From a virus: a DNA stretch of 24,274 nt. Within the stretch, counting starts at the first letter, position 1; each line of letters begins with the position of its first letter. The notes beneath the pieces were generated by a model. The model saw only the letters and a list, made by a program, of their open reading frames with translations. It ran no database searches and had not been told where the DNA came from. The translations under genes were made by a program, and so were the position numbers. Below, one piece after another: positions 5,410-12,283 of this stretch. Location of the stretch: IMG/VR virus record IMGVR_UViG_3300009128_000125, positions 1 through 24,274 of that record; one strand, 5' to 3'.

Positions 5410-7053
5410 ATGGCTAAACAATCTGAAATAGCATTCATCCAGGCAGTAGTACAAGAACATACTGACACCTGGGAAAAGAAACAACCAGAACTAAAAAAAT
5501 ATAAGCAAACATATGAGACCAGATTCTGGGAAGGTGAAGCATACAACGACAACATGATTAGAATAGAAACAGCAGATGCTTATGGATTCATTGAAGGATT
5601 CATCTCATCTCTATTCAGCAAACAACCAGGCATAGAGGTTGGCGACGACATATCATCAGTAGGAAATCCAAAAGCAATCAAAGATATATGCAACAGGTTT
5701 CTCTTTGATTCATGGCAAACAATTGAGTCAGCTGCACGTATGGCATTGATCTACACAAACGCTGGATTAAAGCTAAGCCCTAATGAAAACAGCAGTAATA
5801 TATACGACAAAGCTAAAATCAGACCTATCCCTCCTTGGGAAATGATAATAGATAATGATGCAACACATTGGCTAGATCAAAGGTATGTAGGGCACAGATA
5901 TTTCTTAACTGTATCAGAGGCATCAGCAAGATTCGGAAATAAACAATGGACACCCGTAGTTAAAGAAGATTATTTTACAAGCAAGAATAAATCATACAGG
6001 CATAGTGATAATACAAACCTACCACCTGAATATCTATATATTGAATTGGTAGAACTATATGATATGATCAACGACAAACTATTCTTTTGGACACCTCATT
6101 GGAAAGCAGGACAAGATATATTAGAAATAACTGAGATACCAATTAGAACATACGACGGACAACCACTACCAGCTATATCACCACTGTTCTTTAACAGACA
6201 ACCAGAACGTCCATTAGAAGGTATCAGTTCTATCAGTCGTATTTATGACCAGCTATATGAAAAGAATATATTAAGAAGCTTCTGGGCCAATGCAATAAGA
6301 CGTGATAGCAGACAGTTCCTTTATAAAGAAGGTGCATTCGATGAAGAAGCATTAGCACAAATAACAGCTGGTATAGATGGAGCAATGATCCCAGTAGATG
6401 CTGAACACCTGACTGGACTAATCACAGAGGTCCCTGTAACACCTATCTCCTCCAACCATGATAGATACCTAATGAATGTAGAAGCCGACCTATCACGAGG
6501 TAGTGTGTTGGCACCATTCACAAGAGGAGAGGCAACCAAAGCAACAGCAACAGAGATAGGTGCATTGGCTCAATATACAAGCAGTGAAATAGGAAGACTA
6601 GCAAGAGAAAGAGATGGGGCAATAGCAATTCTCTCATTGATATACATTAGGTTCTTGTCTCTTATCACAGATGAAATCCAAGAACCGTTGATCATCAATG
6701 GAGAGACAGTTGTCTTAGACAGCAATGCATTGAAAGGTAAATATAAATACGTGGCATTGGATCAAGCAGCAACACCAATGAGCGAGGCAATGAAACAAAA
6801 ACAATTCCTGGAACTACTACCAACGTTAGGACAGCTAGGTGTTAATCCTCAAATCATAAAAGAAGAATTAGTTAGAATGTTTAATCTTTCTGAGTTGCTA
6901 TTACAGGAGCCAGAACCAGTAACACCTGAACCAGTCCAACCTCCATCACCAGAAGAAGCCCTACCACCAGAAGGCGGATCACTAGGAACAGCACAGACTG
7001 ATGTACCACCAGAGATTATGGCAATGGTTAGCCAACTGCGAGGAGAGGTTTAA
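5410..7053 (+). CDS. Portal protein
   Basis: At 547 residues this is the head-tail connector through which DNA enters and leaves the capsid, forming a ring of twelve at one vertex. Evidence is its place after terL and before scaffold and capsid, its length, and a portal-like pattern: a helical N-terminus (KYKQTYETRFWEGEAYNDNM), a conserved mid-region with PPWEMIIDNDATHWLDQRYVG, and a long helical stretch with GEATKATATEIGALAQYTSS and ARERDGAIAILSLIYIRFLS before the C-terminus. The tail is rich in Pro and Glu (about 495-530) and looks disordered. It resembles podovirus portals more than HK97-type ones, though no single signature is decisive. The ribosome site GAGGG is nine bases upstream. The stop overlaps the next ATG by one base (TAATG). 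Confidence 0.85.
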   Translation: MAKQSEIAFIQAVVQEHTDTWEKKQPELKKYKQTYETRFWEGEAYNDNMIRIETADAYGFIEGFISSLFSKQPGIEVGDDISSVGNPKAIKDICNRFLFDSWQTIESAARMALIYTNAGLKLSPNENSSNIYDKAKIRPIPPWEMIIDNDATHWLDQRYVGHRYFLTVSEASARFGNKQWTPVVKEDYFTSKNKSYRHSDNTNLPPEYLYIELVELYDMINDKLFFWTPHWKAGQDILEITEIPIRTYDGQPLPAISPLFFNRQPERPLEGISSISRIYDQLYEKNILRSFWANAIRRDSRQFLYKEGAFDEEALAQITAGIDGAMIPVDAEHLTGLITEVPVTPISSNHDRYLMNVEADLSRGSVLAPFTRGEATKATATEIGALAQYTSSEIGRLARERDGAIAILSLIYIRFLSLITDEIQEPLIINGETVVLDSNALKGKYKYVALDQAATPMSEAMKQKQFLELLPTLGQLGVNPQIIKEELVRMFNLSELLLQEPEPVTPEPVQPPSPEEALPPEGGSLGTAQTDVPPEIMAMVSQLRGEV

Positions 7054-7265
7054 TGCCGATACATGAATATGCACATAATGCACAACAGAAATTACAATGC
7101 ACACATACAGAGGACGTCATGTACAAGATGTCTGATGAGGTACCTAAGGAAATAGAATGCCCAATGTGCAATAAGATATTATTAAAACAAATATCATCAA
7201 CATCTTTCAGTCTCCGTGGTGGCGGCTGGTATGCTGATGGTTATACAAACAAGAGGAAACAATAA
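7053..7265 (+). CDS. FmdB-type zinc-ribbon protein, short form
   Basis: This 70-residue protein starts MPIHEY, has CPMC near the middle, and ends STSFSLRGGGWYADGY, which matches the C-terminal block of the FmdB family (usual form MPIYEYxC...CPxC...SxFxLKGGGWY). The first CxxC pair is lost (AHNAQQ replaces it), leaving Cys16 and nearby His as possible ligands, so zinc binding may be altered. FmdB-like proteins are common between portal and scaffold genes of phages, and their function is not established; regulation or virion assembly have been suggested. It overlaps portal by one base and the next gene by one base, so all are translationally linked. A second family member lies at 7715. Confidence 0.7.
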   Translation: MPIHEYAHNAQQKLQCTHTEDVMYKMSDEVPKEIECPMCNKILLKQISSTSFSLRGGGWYADGYTNKRKQ

Positions 7266-7711
7266 TGAGAGAAGAATTTTTAGAAGAGAACTGGGAACCT
7301 GAATTTACGAAACAGGAATTGTTAAAGGAAATGCAACTACATATAGAACAGTTTGAGTCTTTTATTGAGCACGCTGAATCATCAGAAGAAGCTGCGTTCT
7401 GGAAGGATGCAAAATCAGAAACTAAAGAGCGTCTTGCTAAGGCGGCAATGATTGTCACACAAACCGAATACGATGCACAAAAAGGTGAAGGTCCTGGTGT
7501 TATTGGTGTTGCAATAGATTATTGGTCTGATAAAATACCCAGTGGAGACAGTGATGAATCATCATTCGATGAACACCAAGATAAGCGTCATTTAGAAGAA
7601 AGATTAGATGATTTATATTATCGTTTAGAAAATGAAGAAGACGAAAAAGAAAGAAAAAAAATCAATGATGAGATTTTCTCTATTCAGAATAGCTTAAAGC
7701 GCTTAAAATAA
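7265..7711 (+). CDS. Acidic coiled-coil protein, unknown, with distinct codon use
   Basis: This 148-residue, highly charged protein has a Glu-rich N-terminal helix (about 5-60) and a C-terminal coiled coil (about 108-148, with HLEERLDDLYYRLENEEDEKER). Between them is a short non-helical part (GEGPGVIGVAIDYWSDKIPS). No family is recognised. Leucine is coded mainly by TTA and arginine often by CGT, whereas neighbours favour CTA and AGA. This points to later insertion between the two FmdB-type genes. Its ATG overlaps the preceding stop (TAATG), so it would be co-translated. The charge and coiled-coil content are compatible with an assembly chaperone or an inhibitor of a host protein, but nothing in the sequence shows which. 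Confidence 0.7.
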   Translation: MREEFLEENWEPEFTKQELLKEMQLHIEQFESFIEHAESSEEAAFWKDAKSETKERLAKAAMIVTQTEYDAQKGEGPGVIGVAIDYWSDKIPSGDSDESSFDEHQDKRHLEERLDDLYYRLENEEDEKERKKINDEIFSIQNSLKRLK

Positions 7712-7714
7712 ATC

Positions 7715-8158
7715 ATGCCTATGTTTGAATACACATGCAAGAACGGACACATCACTGAAGAACTATTCTTTGTTGGTGAAAAGATCAAAGCATGGATGAA
7801 ATGTCAGTGTGGAAAGAGGGCAATGAAACAAATACCATTGACAGCCAAGATGACACATATGTGGATGGGACAATGTGAAACAAATGGTGTCAATGGATAC
7901 TATGATGCAGGCCTAGGATGCACAGTGCATTCAGCTCATGAGGCAGACAAGATAGCCAAAGAGAAAGGACTAGTCAGAGAGACAGACCTGGGATCACATT
8001 GGTGGGATGATAACATGAACAAACAAAAAGCTGATGCCGACAAACATAATGCCACTGTCAAAACATACCAAGACAATATAAAGAAATTCGATGGCAACAA
8101 AGAAAAGGCAGTGCAAGAAACATTCCCAGCTCATGAAATGCTGGCAGAAGGAGACTAA
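7715..8158 (+). CDS. FmdB-type zinc-ribbon protein, extended form
   Basis: This 147-residue protein begins MPMFEYTCKNGHITEELF and continues with CQCG, a better preserved FmdB-like zinc ribbon than the gene at 7053 (Cys8/His12 and the CxC pair as probable ligands). About 95 extra residues follow, including MWMGQCETNGVNGYYDAGLG and the charged helical end. The GYYDAGLG stretch recalls phage proteins in which an FmdB ribbon is fused to a C-terminal domain of unknown function. It appears to be a diverged paralogue of the 7053 product. No Shine-Dalgarno sequence is visible three bases after the previous stop, so translation probably depends on coupling. Confidence 0.7.
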   Translation: MPMFEYTCKNGHITEELFFVGEKIKAWMKCQCGKRAMKQIPLTAKMTHMWMGQCETNGVNGYYDAGLGCTVHSAHEADKIAKEKGLVRETDLGSHWWDDNMNKQKADADKHNATVKTYQDNIKKFDGNKEKAVQETFPAHEMLAEGD

Positions 8159-8160
8159 CA

Positions 8161-8619
8161 ATGGCAACAGACAAAGAGAAATTTGAACAAGAGCTTGTTG
8201 AAGCACAACAAATAGAAGATAACAATATACAGACATTGGCCCCAACAGGTGCTTTCAGTTCCAAGAAGATGAATGGATTGGTCATTGCCTTAAACAACCT
8301 ATCAGCACTATTCGGATGGGAACAACTACCACGCGTTACAGCAGACATTAACGGTTCAATTCCAAATGATATAATGAGAAAGCTATTGACATTATCAGCA
8401 GCCATAGATGATGCAATAACAGAAGGAATATTAGATCAAGATAATCAAATAGACACTGACATATCTGATGACCACGGATTACTAATGCTATCATCAGCAA
8501 TATCAAAGCTAACAAGAAACAAGAAATTCAAGCGCTTCCTTGAACAACCAATTGAAAACACTGAAGCAACAGAAGAAGACACCCTCAATCCAGAGGAACT
8601 ATTCAATCAACGCATTTAA
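8161..8619 (+). CDS. Helical protein of unknown function, upstream of scaffold
   Basis: This 152-residue acidic, probably all-helical protein has a good ribosome site (GGAG, eight bases before the ATG) two bases after the previous stop. No motif is recognised. Residues about 30-60 (FSSKKMNGLVIALNNLSALF) and 70-110 look like amphipathic helices. The ends are charged and likely flexible. A gene of this size between portal and scaffold is common in podoviruses and is usually annotated as hypothetical. It may take part in procapsid assembly, but that rests only on position. Confidence 0.7.
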   Translation: MATDKEKFEQELVEAQQIEDNNIQTLAPTGAFSSKKMNGLVIALNNLSALFGWEQLPRVTADINGSIPNDIMRKLLTLSAAIDDAITEGILDQDNQIDTDISDDHGLLMLSSAISKLTRNKKFKRFLEQPIENTEATEEDTLNPEELFNQRI

Positions 8620-8633
8620 ACAACGGAGAAATA

Positions 8634-9497
8634 ATGCAATCAACAACAGAGACTGTCACAGACACCACCTCACCAGAGACCACACAAGCAACCCCAGATG
8701 CTACCCCTATAGATAACACTAATGATGACACAGGTGTGGCACAGAATGAAACGTCGGTAGCCTTAGACACATTACCACAATCTACAATAGAACAACTAGT
8801 CAATGAATCATTTGAAGACTATAGTGAATTCAGTGATAACACAAATCACACAGGTATGAGACCACTGCATGAACTACTAAAGCACCTACCTGAAGATGCT
8901 AGGAAACATGTTGCTAACCTTAGATCATCATACACAACTAAGACACAGGAATTAGCACAGTTAAGAGCAGACATCAATGCAGAAAGAGAGGCATTACTAA
9001 AAGAAAGAAAAGCTTTATATGAAGGTGATTTTGCAGACAATGTCAATAAACTAGCACAAGAACCAGAGACACCACATGATGTATGGACTGAAGAGGGCAT
9101 TCAATCTCGTATTCAACAAGAGGCTGCCAAGATGTTTCAACAAATGCTTAATCCTTTACAAGAACAGATACAACTAGACAAACGACAGAATGATCTAGCA
9201 AGGTTTAAAGAGACTAATCCAGATCTAATGACTGATGAATATCGGATGCCTGTTGCCAGGCTACTGCAATCAAGACCAGAGCTAAGACTAGAAGATGCTT
9301 ATTACATTATAAAGGCACAAAGACAGAATGACCTTGAATCACAGTTGGTACGAGAAAGAGATGAATTAAGATCAAGACGTCAAGAAGCTCTATTAAAAAC
9401 ATCTACAGGATCAAACAGTCGTGGCAATGGAACACCTAAATTCAAAGATGCTTGGTCTGCATTTCAGTACCATAAGAACAATGCTAACAAGAACTGA
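8634..9497 (+). CDS. Capsid scaffolding protein
   Basis: This 287-residue protein would guide assembly of the capsid shell and then leave or be degraded. Support comes from its position just before the major capsid gene, an acidic Thr/Asp-rich disordered N-terminus (about 1-75), a pattern seen in podovirus scaffolds (LPEDARKHVANLRSSYTTKT at about 84-103), long coiled coils at 100-125 and 160-255, and a short basic C-terminus (GNGTPKFKDAWSAFQYHKNN) of the kind that binds coat protein. Scaffolds diverge quickly, so the call depends on these features together. GGAG lies about seven bases before the ATG. The gene is followed by a long leader before the capsid gene. Confidence 0.8.
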   Translation: MQSTTETVTDTTSPETTQATPDATPIDNTNDDTGVAQNETSVALDTLPQSTIEQLVNESFEDYSEFSDNTNHTGMRPLHELLKHLPEDARKHVANLRSSYTTKTQELAQLRADINAEREALLKERKALYEGDFADNVNKLAQEPETPHDVWTEEGIQSRIQQEAAKMFQQMLNPLQEQIQLDKRQNDLARFKETNPDLMTDEYRMPVARLLQSRPELRLEDAYYIIKAQRQNDLESQLVRERDELRSRRQEALLKTSTGSNSRGNGTPKFKDAWSAFQYHKNNANKN

Positions 9498-9685
9498 TTT
9501 AAAAATACATTAACTATGTAAGGAGCAATCTTTCCCGTCCTTTTAAAGGAGAACTGTAGAGACTAATTACCTCATATCAGTCACCTCCAATAAATACTGG
9601 GGAGATAGGTATTTAAAAACATATCAATGGTTGATAACTGTTAAGACGATATCGAACAAACAAACAACAAATAGGTTAAAATATA
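9498..9685 (+). promoter_or_regulatory. Long leader of the major capsid gene
   Basis: These 188 bases contain no supported gene. They hold two ATTTAAAAA copies (9497-9505, 9611-9619), the near-palindrome TCCTTTTAAAGGA (9539-9551), an inverted repeat TATCAA-TGG-TTGATA (9622-9636) and CGATATCG (9647-9654). GAACAAACAAACAA (9654-9667) follows, then a weak ribosome site (TAGGT) 11 bases before the ATG. No consensus promoter is convincing. The last 30 bases are A/C-rich and unstructured, which would favour strong translation. Confidence 0.55.
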
Positions 9686-10723
9686 ATGACAATTTCAAAT
9701 GAGCTCCTATCATCAACACTGTACAGTATTCGTGACAGTGAGGTAGATGAGCTATTCAACAAGGTCGCTTTTTTAGACGGCGCCCGTAAGCATGGTGGTA
9801 TCATCACTGAAGATGGTGGAACAAAGATCCAACGTCCTCTAGCTCTAGCAGAGCACAGTACCATCACTGACCTCCCAACAGGTTATGAAGCAGTATCTCT
9901 TACAGTGAATGGTGTTATGTCACCAGCAGCTTTTGAATGGTCTGATTTCGTAGCTCCTGTAGTTATCTCTAGGCGTGAAGAATTAGAGAATAGTGGAGAG
10001 AAAGCAATCGTTAAGATTGTAGAAGCACGTATGCGTAATGTTATGGGGCTCCTTCGTAGAGAACTAAACCAGCAGATCCTTCGAGGTAATTCAGCAACAC
10101 TAACAACACTAAACACGTTGAACGGTTACAATGCAACAGCAACCGCTGAAGGTTTGTTATATGCAGAAACAGTAGCAACACAACAAGGTCTAGCAGCTAC
10201 AGTTGGTGGTGTGGCACGTTCTTCAACAACAGCTCCTGGTTGGTCTAACCAAGCAGTTGATATCGGAGCAGCATTCAACACAGACGGTATTCGTTTGATG
10301 CAAGAAGCTTATCTTCGTGGTAACAGTGTTGCTCCTATGGGTGATGTTGATCTAGTAATCCTTTCAGAGGCTGCTATGGCTAACTATCGTAGAGCTCTAT
10401 TTGATAACGAACGTTATGTAAATGAAAAGGTTCTTGATGGCGGACGTATGCAACTAGCATTTGCTGGTGCAGCTGTTGAACAAGATGTAAATATGGGATT
10501 CACTGAGACATCTGCTGATTGGGGTGCTGGACCAATTTCTGGTTATGCATTGAATTTTGATGGTGTTAAACTAGCATTCCATAAGGATGCAGATTTTGCT
10601 GTATCTGATTTTGAGCATGTTAATGGAACAACAACACGTGCAGCACAGGTATATGTCAAATGTCAGTTGATTGCGGACCATCTTGGTTCTCAGGCTGTAT
10701 TGTTTGATGGAGACACCTGGTAA
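9686..10723 (+). CDS. Major capsid protein
   Basis: This 345-residue protein should form the icosahedral shell. It follows the scaffold gene and precedes a terminator, and its codons shift toward GGT, GCT, CGT and GTT, as expected of the most abundant phage protein. The sequence has an N-terminal helical start (LLSSTLYSIRDSEVDELFNK), a beta-rich centre and a C-terminal domain with VDLVILSEAAMANYRR and LNFDGVKLAFHKDADFAVSD. These are consistent with an HK97-type coat fold of the kind found in podoviruses, though I cannot confirm the fold from sequence alone. No separate decoration domain is obvious; the Ala/Thr-rich part at about 145-190 may be a surface insertion. No prohead protease gene is seen, fitting a scaffold that is recycled. 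Confidence 0.85.
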   Translation: MTISNELLSSTLYSIRDSEVDELFNKVAFLDGARKHGGIITEDGGTKIQRPLALAEHSTITDLPTGYEAVSLTVNGVMSPAAFEWSDFVAPVVISRREELENSGEKAIVKIVEARMRNVMGLLRRELNQQILRGNSATLTTLNTLNGYNATATAEGLLYAETVATQQGLAATVGGVARSSTTAPGWSNQAVDIGAAFNTDGIRLMQEAYLRGNSVAPMGDVDLVILSEAAMANYRRALFDNERYVNEKVLDGGRMQLAFAGAAVEQDVNMGFTETSADWGAGPISGYALNFDGVKLAFHKDADFAVSDFEHVNGTTTRAAQVYVKCQLIADHLGSQAVLFDGDTW

Positions 10724-10756
10724 TAACATTAGGTTCTTTAGGGCCTACTATATACT

Positions 10757-10794
10757 AAGGAGCCTTCTATTAACGGAGGCTCCTTTTTATTTTC
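10757..10794 (+). terminator. Intrinsic terminator after the capsid gene
   Basis: AAGGAGCCT (10757-10765) and AGGCTCCTT (10777-10785) form a perfect 9-bp stem with an 11-base loop, followed by TTTATTTTCT. It lies 33 bases after the capsid stop and would separate the head genes from the tail genes, so much capsid mRNA would end here. Curiously the loop (TCTATTAACGG) resembles the start of the 18-bp leader repeat just downstream. Confidence 0.85.
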
Positions 10795-10810
10795 TATTAA
10801 TAATGAGGGA
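10793..10810 (+). repeat. 18-bp leader repeat, copy 2 (before the adaptor gene)
   Basis: Identical to 5384-5401. Placed directly after the capsid terminator and nine bases before the adaptor ATG, it is where a promoter for the tail genes would be expected. Its GAGGG also acts as the ribosome site. Confidence 0.65.
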
Positions 10811-10818
10811 CACAACAT

Positions 10819-12282
10819 ATGAATTTATCAGAGCTCAGAGCTAAAATAAAAAATGTCACCGACTATCTTCCAGAGAATGATGAATACGATATTCAGATAG
10901 ATGAACTAGTCAATGACGCATACCAAAGAATATGGACAGGTAAGCGATGGACATTTGCACAAAAGAAAACATACATTAACACATACCCAGACATCACACA
11001 TGAATCAACAGGAATGGTTGCTAATGTGACTGATGGACAACGACAGATTATATTTCCTGCTGGTCTTGTCCCTGGCTTACAAGGAAATGAAGAAATATAT
11101 GAAGGACAAATCATTGAGATCCAAGGACGTGAATATACCATTGACCAAATATCAGGAATGGCAACACAGGCTATTCGTGTTAGGGAACCACTAAGGGCAA
11201 CAACTACAGTTGCTGATGATACATGGATTATCAAACATAGATATTACACACTACCTTCAAACACCATAGAGCTCCTATCAGTCTCCAATCGTGATGTACC
11301 TAATGGTGTTCCTGGTGTTACAACCAAACTAGCATGTATCGATGCACCATATGAGGAATCAGCCAATATAAGAGAAGACAGCACAAGCACCTATGCAGAT
11401 AGTTATATCCTAACACCACCAACAATCGTTGCTGCAGCAGAGAAATTAAATGTTGTCGTCGAAGAAGATGGTGATCCAGGTGCAGGTGATATACCTAACA
11501 GTTATTGGATTGAATTCTGTTGGGCATTTTATTGGGATGGAGGACATATAGGACCACTATCAGAATCATTCACAGCACAAACAGATAAAGGAGGTCAAGG
11601 AGGTTCTCCTCTGTTAAGACTATATCCTGTATCAGCAGACAATCGTTCTATTCAGTCACCACCTTATGTAGCAGTTACAGATGTAGAGAGGAATCCATAT
11701 GAAGGTTATCGTAAGGTCTTCTTCTATAATAGCAACTATGACCATATAAACGGAACACGTCTTGGTCTTCCTACATGGAGAATGATTACAAACAAAGATG
11801 AACACACACCATTTTTAGCTGAAGATGAAGATGACAATATTACAATTCGTTGGATGTCTGAACTACATCAAGGTAATCCTAGGTATGAGGAACATGATGG
11901 TCAGCACCAACGTATCAGACCATATCCAAGGCCACAATCCACAACCAATTATGAGGAACATGATGAGAACCCAGAGAGACAGTTCTCGCAACTAGAGACT
12001 AGATATTATTACAAGCCTAACCTATTGACACTAAACACTGACACGCCAGAGATGCCGTATGAAATGCATAGCTGTATTGTCAATGCTGCATTGGAACACG
12101 TGTTTATAAAGAATGGTAATGCCTCAATGGCACAGTTATACACAAAACGCCTGGCCGAAGATATGAAACGTCTAGAACGTAGATATACAGATCGTGTTGA
12201 TGTTCAATATCAAAGAGGTTCATTCCATTCAGGGCAACGAGCAATACGCTTTGATACTGCATCACTAAAAATGAAGAGCTAG
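10819..12282 (+). CDS. Head-tail adaptor (connector), enlarged
   Basis: This 487-residue protein probably binds under the portal and joins it to the nozzle. The first 55 residues (LSELRAKIKNVTDYLPENDE, then IDELVNDAYQRIWTGKRWTF) match the usual opening of podovirus adaptors: a helix, a paired helix with N-D-A-Y, and R-W-x-F. The C-terminal helix (MPYEMHSCIVNAALEHVFIK, then QLYTKRLAEDMKRLERRYTD) is also typical. Adaptors are usually 170-250 residues. The excess lies in the middle (about 90-400) and includes a beta-sandwich-like piece around 228-350 that resembles one in the next protein. The ribosome site is GAGGG in the 18-bp repeat. The gene ends one base before the nozzle ATG. Confidence 0.7.
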   Translation: MNLSELRAKIKNVTDYLPENDEYDIQIDELVNDAYQRIWTGKRWTFAQKKTYINTYPDITHESTGMVANVTDGQRQIIFPAGLVPGLQGNEEIYEGQIIEIQGREYTIDQISGMATQAIRVREPLRATTTVADDTWIIKHRYYTLPSNTIELLSVSNRDVPNGVPGVTTKLACIDAPYEESANIREDSTSTYADSYILTPPTIVAAAEKLNVVVEEDGDPGAGDIPNSYWIEFCWAFYWDGGHIGPLSESFTAQTDKGGQGGSPLLRLYPVSADNRSIQSPPYVAVTDVERNPYEGYRKVFFYNSNYDHINGTRLGLPTWRMITNKDEHTPFLAEDEDDNITIRWMSELHQGNPRYEEHDGQHQRIRPYPRPQSTTNYEEHDENPERQFSQLETRYYYKPNLLTLNTDTPEMPYEMHSCIVNAALEHVFIKNGNASMAQLYTKRLAEDMKRLERRYTDRVDVQYQRGSFHSGQRAIRFDTASLKMKS

Positions 12283-12283
12283 A

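Noticed and set aside
8058-8405. 115-codon minus-strand frame
   Set aside because: It lies across two well-supported + strand genes and has no promoter, ribosome site or terminator, unlike the reverse gene at 4987-5268.
9682-9687. TATAAT at the capsid gene start
   Set aside because: It overlaps the ATG itself, so it cannot be a promoter for that gene; it is chance in AT-rich sequence.
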